60,550 bases of DNA from assembly GCA_005881495.1 (NCBI GenBank), contig VBHI01000317.1:1-60550 (forward strand), written 5' to 3'. Position numbers and translations under genes: made by a program. The notes beneath the pieces were generated by a model, which did no database searches, was not told the DNA's origin, and saw only the letters and a list, made by a program, of their open reading frames with translations. Position 1 is the stretch's first letter, and each line of letters opens with the position of its first letter. Origin of the DNA: Chloroflexota bacterium (lineage in GTDB: Bacteria; Chloroflexota; Ktedonobacteria; Ktedonobacterales; Ktedonobacteraceae). Positions 8,901 to 16,965 of this stretch are shown here, in pieces.

Positions 8901-9833
8901 GAAGCATGGATGCAATTGGTGCTGGGTGAAGTGAGCCGTGGGCTGGGGGATTATTATAAAGCCTTGGGGTACTTTGAACTTACTTTAGCCAGTTTCCGCA
9001 ACCTGCACAACGATGAAGGTATTGCCTCGACGTTGCGGGACCGTGGCACCGTCTTTGAAGCGCTGGGACGGTATAGCAAAGCCCTGAAGGATTTTGAAGA
9101 AGCGCTTCGCTTGTTCAATGCGCTTGGGCTACGCGCGGGTCAGGCCTGGGTGCTTGCCGATCAGAGTATCGTCTATGCCGATCAGGGCAAGCTTGACCTG
9201 GCAGATTTGACCTGTAGTGATGCTATCGCCATCTTTCGCGAGCAGAATATTCGCCGTGGTGAAGGGTGGGCCTTACGAGCGATGGGTGATATTGCTCGGG
9301 AGCGCCACAACTTGGGAGATGCGCGTGGATACTATGAAGATGCCTTGACTATTTTCAGTGGCCTGGGAGACAGCGTCGACAACGCGCGCGTGATGAATAG
9401 CCTGGGAGCCATTTCGTTTGATGATGGTGAACACTTAGAGGCAAAAGAATACTACGAACAGGCTCTCGCAATTGGCGAGGAACAGGGGGCGCGGCAGATC
9501 GAAGGGCGAGCCCTACGAGGACTAGGCGATGTGGCATGCGTATTGCATCGCTATGTCGATGCTGAGCAATTCTATCAGAAAGCCTTTAGCATAGCTGATG
9601 ACCTGGATACACCCGCCGAGCGTTGCGCGGTCTTGCACCGCCAGGGAAGGCTATGCTTTATGCAGCAGCAGTATCACAATGCTCTTGAATACTGGGTACG
9701 GGCACTGGCTATCGACCAGCGTTTGGGTCATCCTGCTCGTGAAGATCTCCAGGAGAGAGTAGAAAAGCTCGTCAAAGAGCAACACCTTGATGAAGTCTAT
9801 GTTGAGCTACGCAAAACATATGGTATGGCTTGA
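5982..9833 (+). CDS. CHAT-STAND NTPase-TPR sensor protein with inserted zinc ribbon
   Basis: A 1283-residue cytoplasmic multidomain protein. Residues about 100-410 form a CHAT caspase-like protease domain: YPWELLHN (124-130), the histidine motif VVHFDGHG (H244) and the cysteine motif LSACET (C317). Between His and Cys sits a four-cysteine cluster (C251, C256, C267, C270) that looks like an inserted zinc ribbon. Residues about 440-860 are a STAND-type P-loop NTPase: STFVGRERELREL, Walker A GPAGIGKS (487-494) and Walker B CLLFLDSFED. The remaining 400 residues are about nine TPR units (for example GDYYKALGYFELTLASF). In known CHAT-TPR and STAND proteins, repeats sense a partner, the NTPase oligomerises and the protease cleaves a target; applying this here is inference. 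It stands alone, with no obvious substrate gene beside it. Confidence 0.85.
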   Translation: MGETLNLLFRNLEDGTFELQVRENWSGRTVSGSFVPPYTSRQLNALQKKLNKFNNNINDLHEIGYRLFLALCGSETPGTSRRELSEQSVQAMLRAVIQRTLRRRGTVALTFSFAAGCEEFVRYPWELLHNGEHFLLASGVFTLTRALLRPGDATGYDLPVHPPLRMLYISASPKNCASLETERSFEAMQRALAGLIENGTILLDKKEQVTYDDLVGYLSSLGGAGLLDDNETVLPCYVVHFDGHGAFGRLCPDEDCQKLNDADASKCLDCDASLSRVKAQTYLCFCDEEGKNRYIDTQTLREIFISSDVHLVVLSACETATLLGEHERHQHHGVNFDTTLATSLVMAQVPAVVAMPYSLHDDVTPTFMFHFYEALGRGRTLEEALARARQAMLPRHSHQGWFIPVLYRHVTEGKEGPVALIAGRDAPADHDHPLAYLGGASTFVGRERELRELSDLLAFAARGEELGPPSNEHSTLRPGTHHIALTGPAGIGKSALAIEAIRRNHEMFTGVTIGISLQGGKLFNEALMDIAHHVHAPAKTFHPDDQSYRQELVLSVFRSYVERDMPCLLFLDSFEDVKEHSQLELWHHFFSSLPLGVVVLVSSRSNPTAVAVIEGAPYHWYEYHVDKMADADLLRLFAELAGESGLDQRIHMDDPQQQKVLRKICTLLDGYPLGAELIFGAARSIDGKVFTPEAATRSLEEVCDELRDSQLAGISAVLDVANRRLTPHARLLLSYLAAFRLPFSREQIILIVAPENQATAPTNDAVAGELVQHWRVARDELVQASFMQFDGRVYTIHPQIRNFALLYLPLQERRRVHRAVAHYYRSQPQPSPEEWFAAYEHQEAAGETQDLQEAILLAVHASWAMGGRGHAPALLDMLRRAEAHALRLGNKTVEGQIQCCIGAILRQLGQYAEAVGCLTRSLALHREQNDRDETGWALYELAMLFREEGYFQQAGLYAQDALHLFRVVGDQKGEAWMQLVLGEVSRGLGDYYKALGYFELTLASFRNLHNDEGIASTLRDRGTVFEALGRYSKALKDFEEALRLFNALGLRAGQAWVLADQSIVYADQGKLDLADLTCSDAIAIFREQNIRRGEGWALRAMGDIARERHNLGDARGYYEDALTIFSGLGDSVDNARVMNSLGAISFDDGEHLEAKEYYEQALAIGEEQGARQIEGRALRGLGDVACVLHRYVDAEQFYQKAFSIADDLDTPAERCAVLHRQGRLCFMQQQYHNALEYWVRALAIDQRLGHPAREDLQERVEKLVKEQHLDEVYVELRKTYGMA

Positions 9834-9839
9834 TTGGAG

Positions 9840-10016
9840 CTATTTTTTCCCTCTTCTACGGCGCAACATGGCGAAGAGACCGCAACCGAGGCCAAGTAAC
9901 TGGATCATTATTAACTGCTGACTGGGTCTTTGTCCTGCGAAATAGGTAAACGCGACCAGTGCTAATAAGATGCCAAAAACAGCTCAGAGTATCTAATCGC
10001 CGGGCAAATGTGTCAT
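9840..10016 (-). pseudogene. Decayed small membrane protein gene with two in-frame stops
   Basis: Reading the minus strand from ATG 10016, which follows an AAAAGG ribosome site, gives MTHLPGD, then TAG (9993-9995), two residues, TGA (9984-9986), then an uninterrupted hydrophobic stretch AVFGILLALVAFTYFAGQ, a second hydrophobic segment LLGLGCGLFAML and a basic tail RRRRGKK before the stop at 9840. All pieces share one frame, so this reads as a 58-codon two-span membrane protein gene inactivated by point nonsense mutations. Function unknown. Confidence 0.5.
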
Positions 10017-10047
10017 AACAAAAACCTTTTCAGCCAGCACGATTGTG

Positions 10048-12039
10048 CTAATCGCCCCTGCCAGGAGCTAAGCGCAAAAAGCGAACAAGCCAGTTTCTTC
10101 CATCTGCTGGAGGAGCGGCGTAATGAAGAGGTGTTTTACTAAACGAACCATTAGTAGCAGGTAAGGAAACTGCATCACTGAGAAGTGGCGAAGTTATCTG
10201 TCGTTCTTCATCGTCACTGTCATCATCACCATTTAATGAGGAATTTGCAGAATTGGTGGTCCAGCCTCTATGACCATCTGTTTTTTCTTCAAAACGGATA
10301 GGCTCATGTGGATTGGGCAAGTCTGCAGGTGGCAAATTACCTGAAATTACTGGTGACGGGCGCAAAATTTGCTCGAGCTTCATGGGTTGTGTTTCCTGCT
10401 TTTCTAAAGCAATGCGGTTCTCAACCTCAATGCGGAGCTGCTCGATCTCTGGGCGCAAAGCGCGGTTGTCGACCGGGATACGTGTCCACTGTGCCAGGGC
10501 GGCTGGAAAGTAGCCGGCACGATAACAATACAGCCCAAGCATAGCTCGCGCGTCATAGATGTTCATACGTTGCCAGAGAGCAAGTTCCTCGGCGGGAGTC
10601 TCTATGACATTTTCGCTGGCTTCAATGATTTCCACCAGGTGGTACAACCGCAATCCCATGACTTGATAGGGGTAACCATAAAACAGTGCAAGCCTACGGC
10701 GGCGTGTCCGTTCGGCAGGATGCTTGCCTACGAAGTAACGACGCGTCCATGAGCCACTGGACCAGACAAGCCAGGCAAGAATCAGTACCAGGATACGGGC
10801 AAGGTAGCGTTCCCATGTCTCTGGCGCTTTACCGACCATTACTCCCAGCGCTGCGAAACAGGCACCCAGCGCCCATGCTCCATAGACTAAGCGACGGCGG
10901 TCCCACCCAATCAAATCAAAATGGTGATGAAGTGGAGAAGCCAGAAAGGGCTTAGGGAACTCTGTATGATGGACGAGAACAGTGGTACTTGCATAGCGCA
11001 GCATTTGCAGTCGTTTGCGGAAAAAGGGCGTCAACAATTTCGCTGACATCAAGGCGGAGAGGCCCTCTAGTACGAATGCCATCCCAATTAAGAGTAGAAG
11101 GCTCTCCTGGCGTGAAAAAATAGCAATCATTGCCAGGATGCCCCCAAGCCCCAAAGCACCGCTATCGCCCATGTAAATCTTTGCACGTCTTTTGGCCGTA
11201 CCGCGACGAGCTGCCCAGGACGATGGCCAGTTTAACGGCAAATAGCCAAGAGCGCTCCCAGCGCATAGGAGTGACATTACTACCAGTACAATGCCTTCTG
11301 GATGTTTTGGATCAATGTTGCCAGTGAAGATGATACCAAAGGCCAGGGCGGCGCTAAATACCAGTCCTCCTGCCAATCCATCGATACCGTCGCTAAAATC
11401 GACTGAAAGAGAAGTCACAGTGCCGATGACACTTGTTATGAGGATGAGGAGAATCAGCCAGGCGAAGTAATCAGTTCTTCCCGGAGGGCAGGCGAGCAGT
11501 CCACCATGAGGAACAGGGCAGAGCAAAGGCCCAATAATCGGGAAATCTATATAAGGAGTATACGATTGACCGCCACTTTTGGGAAGAAGGAAGAAATAAA
11601 ACAGTGCGGCTGCAATCGAAACCAGGAGCAGCCCGCCTAACTTTGTGCGTTCTGAGAGTCCTTCATTACTGAAAACTTTAAAACTATCGTCGATAAAACC
11701 AACAAGTGAATAGCAGAAAGTGGCACCCAGGCCAATGAGTAGGAGAGTCCATTGGTCACGATTGAAATTCAAAAGGTAACCCGCGGCGATACCAGTTACT
11801 ATAAGAGCCAGAATAAATGCAGGGCCACCTACCAGCGGGAGTTCAATTGTCTTAATCTCTCGTCCGCCAGCAGGAAGGTCAGAGCGAATATCCGAGCGAT
11901 GTGGTCCTGGTTTAAATTCACCACTGCGAAATCTGGGAAAGAGCACTTTGGCTAGATAGCATAATGTAAGACTTATTGTTGCACTGGCAGCAAAAATAAG
12001 TAATAGCCAGCACGGTAATATTAACCACTGTGGAACCAT
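10048..12039 (-). CDS. mraY: Phospho-MurNAc-pentapeptide translocase MraY with C-terminal extension
   Basis: Transfers phospho-MurNAc-pentapeptide from UDP to undecaprenyl phosphate, making lipid I at the inner membrane face. Family motifs, all visible: GFIDDSFKVF (DDxxK), the aspartate-rich SVDFSDGIDGLAGG, YMGDSGALGLGG, and the MraY-specific SPLHHHFDLIGWDRRR histidine motif, within about ten membrane spans (residues 1-430). The ATG at 12039 has a GGGAG site; a GTG at 12078 would add 13 residues. Unusually, about 235 residues follow the membrane domain: a tryptophan/alanine-rich helical part with a TPR-like helix (YRAGYFPAALAQWTRIP) and an acidic, low-complexity tail. MraY is normally about 320-360 residues. 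It is downstream of murE, as in dcw clusters. Confidence 0.88.
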   Translation of the reverse strand: MVPQWLILPCWLLLIFAASATISLTLCYLAKVLFPRFRSGEFKPGPHRSDIRSDLPAGGREIKTIELPLVGGPAFILALIVTGIAAGYLLNFNRDQWTLLLIGLGATFCYSLVGFIDDSFKVFSNEGLSERTKLGGLLLVSIAAALFYFFLLPKSGGQSYTPYIDFPIIGPLLCPVPHGGLLACPPGRTDYFAWLILLILITSVIGTVTSLSVDFSDGIDGLAGGLVFSAALAFGIIFTGNIDPKHPEGIVLVVMSLLCAGSALGYLPLNWPSSWAARRGTAKRRAKIYMGDSGALGLGGILAMIAIFSRQESLLLLIGMAFVLEGLSALMSAKLLTPFFRKRLQMLRYASTTVLVHHTEFPKPFLASPLHHHFDLIGWDRRRLVYGAWALGACFAALGVMVGKAPETWERYLARILVLILAWLVWSSGSWTRRYFVGKHPAERTRRRRLALFYGYPYQVMGLRLYHLVEIIEASENVIETPAEELALWQRMNIYDARAMLGLYCYRAGYFPAALAQWTRIPVDNRALRPEIEQLRIEVENRIALEKQETQPMKLEQILRPSPVISGNLPPADLPNPHEPIRFEEKTDGHRGWTTNSANSSLNGDDDSDDEERQITSPLLSDAVSLPATNGSFSKTPLHYAAPPADGRNWLVRFLRLAPGRGD

Positions 12040-12158
12040 ATTCACTCCCAAAGACGAAAAAGAACCCAAATGCTTCACATGTTGAAACGTGGAAGAAGTA
12101 CAAGCAGTAACGCACGGCGGAACCCGATACGTTAGGTATAGTACTCTAATTTCTCAAG

Positions 12159-13611
12159 TTATCGTAACCGCCGTAGCTCTTCGCGCGCTACCTGACGATC
12201 ATCCCAGGGCAACTTTTGCCTACCTATAATTATACTTTGTTCGTGGCCTTTCCCTGCCAGTAGAACGGTATCGCCCGCCTGTGCATGTGCGAATGCCGAG
12301 GCAATTGCCTCAGTACGATCAGCGATGCAGAGAAAATCTCTGCTTTGCCGTTTTCCAACGGCTTCCGCGCCTTTCGCAATGTCCTGTAGGATTTGTATAC
12401 GATCCTCTTCGCGAGGGTCCTCATCAGTAATAACGAAAAAATCTGTCATTTGTGCAGCAATACATCCCATAATTGAGCGTTTCTGTGTATCACGCTCACC
12501 AGCGGAACCAAAGACAACCATCAAGCGCCCGGTGGTCAGTGGCCGCAGGGTAGCGAGTACCTTCTCCAGACTATCTGGTGTGTGGGCGTAATCTACAATA
12601 ACCGTGAAAGGTTGCCCCTCGTTAATGCTCTCCATACGCCCTGTTATCCCCTTCACCTGTGCCAGGCCTCGCGCAATAGCAGCAGGAGGTACGCCTTGAC
12701 TGTAGGCCGTGACAATTGCGGCAAGGCAGTTGCTCACGTTGAAATGTCCGACTAACTGAGTTTCAATCATGAAGTCGGCGTTGGGTAGGAGCACGCGAAA
12801 GCGGGTGCTGTGTGTGTCAAGCTGTATATCTATTGCGCGTACCGAAGCAGTTTGATTGATACCGTAGTCAAGGATAGGTACATGACAGAAGGGTTTCAAT
12901 ACTTCGTAACTGACATCGTCGCGATTAAGAATGGCTACGGGATGGATACCCAATCCTTTGTCTCTTGTTGGGTCTAACATTTCGAAGAGACGTGCTTTGG
13001 CGCGGCGATACTGAGCAATGGTTATATGAAAATCAAGGTGTTCGTGCGTAATATTTGTGACGACTCCCACATCAAAGATATTGCTGGATTTCGAGTGCTT
13101 CGAGTGTGCTTTGGCGTGTCGCATTTTCCCATTCTTGACCAGAGATTCTAAAGTTGGCGGTAGTCATGAGGCCGGTTTGTATTTCGGCTGCTTCGAAAAT
13201 CGCGCTGATGAGATTGCTGGTTGTGGTTTTACCATCAGTGCCAGTGACGCCAATAGTACAGAGTTGATTGGCCGGATACTTGTAAAAGGCGCATGCGAGA
13301 TTGGCCAATGCTATGCGTACGTCTTGCACCTCAATATAAAGCAGAGGCAAAGAAGCTTGTGCGTCTCGTGGCAATGTTTCGCCAAGAGCAACTATGGCCC
13401 CTCGTTGTGCCGCGTCGGCCAGAAATCGCCGACCATCGGTATGGAATCCTGGAACAGCAATAAATAGTTCTCCTGCCTGTACCTGTCGCGAATCATAAGC
13501 CAATCCAGTAATCTCGACATTATTTGGGGCGATTGCGCCTCCGGGAATATTAGGCGCAATAATCTCTACTGGAGGTTGTTCTAAGGATGTCAGTAATGTT
13601 GTTAATAGCAT
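12159..13611 (-). pseudogene. murE: UDP-MurNAc-tripeptide synthetase MurE, broken by internal deletion/frameshift
   Basis: Two overlapping minus-strand frames make one Mur ligase. The first, from ATG 13611, holds the N-terminal domain and the P-loop IGVTGTDGKTTTSN, and stops just after EALEIQQYL. The second resumes with FDVGVVTNITHEHLDFH and runs through the C-terminal ligase domain (VIVDYAHTPDSLEKVLATLRP, TDEDPREEDR, VLLAGKGHE) to 12159. Compared with known MurE proteins, about 29 residues carrying the conserved E-x-S-S-H segment are missing at the join near 13080, with a shift to the +1 frame. If real, the enzyme is dead. The TDEDPREED motif in place of the DNPR of DAP-type MurE hints at another diamino acid. 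Nine bases separate it from the upstream queuosine gene. Confidence 0.8.
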
Positions 13612-13620
13612 AGCAGCTCT

Positions 13621-14592
13621 TTAATAATAGATTGTCCGCGTACGGTGATACGGTTGCATTGCAGATGAATTTTGACCAAGGAGCCAGAGGCGCAGGTCGA
13701 TCTCGGCTGCGGTCATAATGCGCCCGTGACGAGCCAATTCGCGCCGTAGTAGTTCACAGGCCCAGATAGTTGCGGCGCGCAACTCTACTTCTTCCTCAGA
13801 ACCAGCCTCAAGTAGTTCTTGAGCGTCGATACGTTGAGCTAGTGAAGGTAGATACTCGAGTACACCAAAGTGACGTAATACCTGTGGTAACTCATGAAGA
13901 TCGGCAACACAGATCTGAGCTCGTTTGTAGAAACGAACGAGATGACTGCGGTAGAGAGCGACATCATTAAATGAGGGAAAGTCTTTTGCCAGCAGTAGCG
14001 CTAACTTCACGGCGCTACCGCCCGCTTGCTCGATTGCATTGATGCATTGACCATTATATTGCTGAAGCAGTACGGCGCCGACTTCGCGCAGATTGTGCAG
14101 GCGTTCCTCAAAGAGCGGGATTGTTTGTTCGCCGCGAAAAATATGCGCTAAATCTTTCTCGCTGATAGTGCTGAGGTACGCTGCATCCCAAAGGGGAAAG
14201 TCCTCTTCTACCGCACGTTTGAGCGCTGCAGCCTCGGCTAAATAGCCGTTCAGTCTCTCACCCTGATAATCAATGGACCAGCGTGGTTGATCTTTTTCCG
14301 CCCAAAAGCAGAAGTTCATCGCGTCGAGGGCAAGAACCCAATTGGCGGTGCGCTCTGTTCCATCATAGAAGTGATAGTTGTCATACCAGGTAGGGGCTGT
14401 GCTGGCGTTTTGGCCTGTTTCATCTTGTAGCCATTGATGAGCCAGGAGTTCTGTTCGATCAGTCGCAACCCACACGTACTCTCCTTGCTCTACCACGTCA
14501 CGCGTACTACATAAGACTCCCAGGAGATCAGGCGCCTGGGCGAAACTCAGGTCTTCATCGTTAAAATCATTTTTTTGCAGAAGTTCTGCCAT
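13621..14592 (-). CDS. Queuosine 5'-phosphate N-glycosylase/hydrolase (DUF2419, queuosine salvage)
   Basis: Member of the queuosine-salvage family (human QNG1/C9orf64 relatives), which releases queuine base from queuosine 5'-phosphate so it can be reused for tRNA modification. The hallmark block NYHFYDGTERTANWVLALDAMNFCFW with the FCFW end and the following RWSIDYQGERLNGY segment are conserved, as is the C-terminal ATIWACELLRREL and LWLLGQ region. The preferred start is ATG 14592 (MAELLQKND) because GAGAGG lies eight bases upstream; an earlier start at 14652 would add 20 residues with no ribosome site. It is immediately upstream of murE, an odd companion. Family assignment is from recognised motifs. 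Confidence 0.82.
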   Translation of the reverse strand: MAELLQKNDFNDEDLSFAQAPDLLGVLCSTRDVVEQGEYVWVATDRTELLAHQWLQDETGQNASTAPTWYDNYHFYDGTERTANWVLALDAMNFCFWAEKDQPRWSIDYQGERLNGYLAEAAALKRAVEEDFPLWDAAYLSTISEKDLAHIFRGEQTIPLFEERLHNLREVGAVLLQQYNGQCINAIEQAGGSAVKLALLLAKDFPSFNDVALYRSHLVRFYKRAQICVADLHELPQVLRHFGVLEYLPSLAQRIDAQELLEAGSEEEVELRAATIWACELLRRELARHGRIMTAAEIDLRLWLLGQNSSAMQPYHRTRTIYY

Positions 14593-15167
14593 TAAGTTGT
14601 GCCTCTCGATTTTTGTCCCCCTGATTCTACAGACATAAGGGAAGTTAGTCAATGGTCAAAAAAATGAATATAAGTTCCTTGACGAGTTAAATAAAAAGAT
14701 GTTATTCTCTTATGTAACGATGGAGGGAATTGTATCTCTGCCATACTAGACCCTGTATAACCCTCAAATGCTCAATACGGAGTAGGAGCTAGAGCCTAGG
14801 AGCCTACAACGTTGAGCACGATTTCCCAACCAATATTGCAGAGCGAATTTTCACAAAGCAGGTAATCATGGATGTCAATCCAAAACAATGGGGTGGAGGG
14901 TTTATTGTTTCATAGGTAAGCCTGTGCGTTGGTGCGATCTTTCTGAAAGATCTCGTCGATAGATGCCTATAATAAGATATCATTTGTGTGAACGATAATC
15001 TTTCAATCTGAAGGGAGGTGTAGAAAGCTCGTCTCCCGCGAAACAACATTCCATGGGGATACAGGATTGAACTCGCCAAAGGTTGGCACACTGACATCAT
15101 GCGTTCATCATGATGTCTGACACGATTTATATACCTCTCTCTATTTTGTAATTCTAGGAGGTGTCTC
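14593..15167. other. Intergenic leader region with two palindromes
   Basis: About 575 bases between the divergent queuosine-salvage gene and the amino-acid permease. No convincing gene. It holds a 17-bp palindrome GATCTTTCTGAAAGATC (14936-14952) and a stem-loop with arms GACATCATG (15093-15101) and CATGATGTC (15109-15117) around a 7-base loop. The length and structure suggest a long leader or operators for the permease. I looked for T-box, glycine, lysine and guanidine-type signatures and recognised none. Confidence 0.4.
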
Positions 15168-16886
15168 TTGGCTTCATCGCAACGTACTTCCAAAGAAGAG
15201 CTCATCGCGCATGATATGAAACGCCTGCATGGTTTGGGCTATGCGCAGGAACTCTTTCGCGCCATGGGTGGCTTCTCCAACTTCGCAATTTCGTTCACCA
15301 TCATCTCGATCCTGAGCGGGTGTGTCACCCTCTTTTATCTGACCACGCTCAATGGAGGATATTCAGCCGCCTCGATTGGCTGGCCGCTCATCACGATCTT
15401 CGTGGTCATCATCGCGCTGGGTATGGCTGAACTGGCCTCTGCGTACCCGACCGCCGGTGGCCTTTATTACTGGTCTTCCAAACTTGGTTTTAGAGGGCGC
15501 GGTGGACCTGCCTGGGGCTGGTATACCGGCTGGTTTAACCTGATCGGTCAGGTCGCGATCACCGCAGGTATCGCTTATGGCGCTGCCGTTACCCTTGACA
15601 CGCTGCTGCATGCCTGGTTCCCTGCTGTCCCTGCCACGGTTTACTTTATTTCAGGCTCAGGCGTCATCTATGACCCTGCCACACAACAGGTGACCCTGCT
15701 GCTCTACGCCATCATCCTGGCTGCGGTTGCCATGCTCAATATATTTGGCGTGCGCCTTGTGGCTTTGCTGAATGATGTCAGTGTCTGGTGGCACATTGTG
15801 GGCGTACTCCTGATCGTCGCTGGTGTGGTTGGCGCGACGCTCCTCTCACTGCAGTTCAGTCCTAATATTGCAAATGCTGGGGCGTGCTGCGCTCCTCAGG
15901 TTACAGGTTCTGCTGTTCACGGGTTTAATTCAGCCAGCACGATTTTCACACCCAATCAAACCTTCAACGCGACCGGCTTCCCCCTCTGGTACGCCGTCCT
16001 CTTAAGCCTATTGCTGGCGCAGTACACCTATACGGGCTATGATGCTTCAGCCCATATGACCGAGGAGACGATCGGGGCAGAGACGCGCGCTCCGTGGGGT
16101 GTGGTCATGTCGGTGGTCGTGTCCGCCATTGCCGGTTATGCTCTGCTGATGGCCCTGGTAGCGGCTTCTCCCGACCTGGCTGCGGCTGCTAGCTTTACCA
16201 ATCCGGTGCTGTACATCCTGCAAAGCCGTCTCAGCTATGTTCTTGGAACCCTTTTGTTCGCCGTGATATTTGTTGCGCAGTTTTTCTGCAGTATGTCCTC
16301 GGTCACGTCAAACTCGCGCATGATCTATGCCTTCTCACGTGACGGCGCCGTGCCTTTCCACAACGTCTGGCATAGGCTGAATAGAGGTCGCACACCGCGC
16401 AATGCCATCCTCCTGGCTGTAGTATGTTCCTTTATCCTGGCCGTCCCCTCGTTAGGGAGCGCCACAGCATACGTGGCGGTTACTTCTATTGCTGTCATCG
16501 GCCTCTATATCGCGTACGCGATACCAATTTTCTTGCGCCAGTTTGCAACTGACTTCAAGACTGGACCTTGGCACCTGGGAGCATGGAGCAGGCCGATTGG
16601 CTGGATCGCTGTGATATGGGTTGCCTTCATTTCGGTGCTGTTTATGTTGCCTACCTTCAATCCTGCATCTCTTGCTGCTGGTGTCAGCCCCTTTGCTACC
16701 TTTAACTACACACCTGTAGTAGTGCTGGGTGTGATCGTGCTTGTCACGGTCTGGTGGCTAGTCAGTGCGCGTCATTGGTTCAAGGGACCAGTCGTACAGG
16801 GTACGGAGGCTGAGCTCAAGGCCATCGAGGAAAGTGTGGGTGAAACCGTTCATGCCGAAGTCGAAGGTGCAGCTGGCGGTCAGTAA
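15168..16886 (+). CDS. APC-family amino-acid permease
   Basis: Amino acid/polyamine/organocation transporter of 572 residues with about 12 membrane spans. The N-terminal GYAQELFRAMGGFSNFAISFTIISILSGC is typical of the GABA/choline-like amino-acid permeases (the bidirectional BAT1/GabP-like branch), with the unwound TM1 region around GGFSNFA and the TM3-4 AELASAYPTAGGLYYWSSKLG consensus. The start is TTG 15168, chosen because a strong AGGAGGTG site ends three to four bases upstream; no ATG nearby has one. The C-terminus is hydrophilic. Substrate is not readable, though the branch often carries GABA or short-chain amino acids. It ends in a hairpin and is likely a single-gene unit with a long leader. 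Confidence 0.86.
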   Translation: MASSQRTSKEELIAHDMKRLHGLGYAQELFRAMGGFSNFAISFTIISILSGCVTLFYLTTLNGGYSAASIGWPLITIFVVIIALGMAELASAYPTAGGLYYWSSKLGFRGRGGPAWGWYTGWFNLIGQVAITAGIAYGAAVTLDTLLHAWFPAVPATVYFISGSGVIYDPATQQVTLLLYAIILAAVAMLNIFGVRLVALLNDVSVWWHIVGVLLIVAGVVGATLLSLQFSPNIANAGACCAPQVTGSAVHGFNSASTIFTPNQTFNATGFPLWYAVLLSLLLAQYTYTGYDASAHMTEETIGAETRAPWGVVMSVVVSAIAGYALLMALVAASPDLAAAASFTNPVLYILQSRLSYVLGTLLFAVIFVAQFFCSMSSVTSNSRMIYAFSRDGAVPFHNVWHRLNRGRTPRNAILLAVVCSFILAVPSLGSATAYVAVTSIAVIGLYIAYAIPIFLRQFATDFKTGPWHLGAWSRPIGWIAVIWVAFISVLFMLPTFNPASLAAGVSPFATFNYTPVVVLGVIVLVTVWWLVSARHWFKGPVVQGTEAELKAIEESVGETVHAEVEGAAGGQ

Positions 16887-16926
16887 GACTCACTGCCAGT
16901 AGTGGCCTTTAATGTCTTGTCAAGCA

Positions 16927-16956
16927 GGGGCATGTACAAAAAGAAGTACATGACCC
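16927..16956 (+). terminator. Hairpin between convergent permease and FHA gene
   Basis: GGG-G-CATGTAC (16927-16937) pairs with GTACATG-A-CCC (16946-16956) with one internal mismatch, eight-base A-rich loop. It sits between two convergent genes and could end transcripts from both sides, although a T tract is lacking. Confidence 0.5.
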
Positions 16957-16965
16957 TACTTCACT

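Noticed and set aside
12150..13620. Programmed +1 frameshift in murE
   Set aside because: Simple frameshifting cannot supply the missing 29 residues with the catalytic motif; a deletion or artefact is needed.
14593..15167. T-box, lysine, glycine or guanidine riboswitch before the permease
   Set aside because: I could not find the conserved core sequences of these classes.
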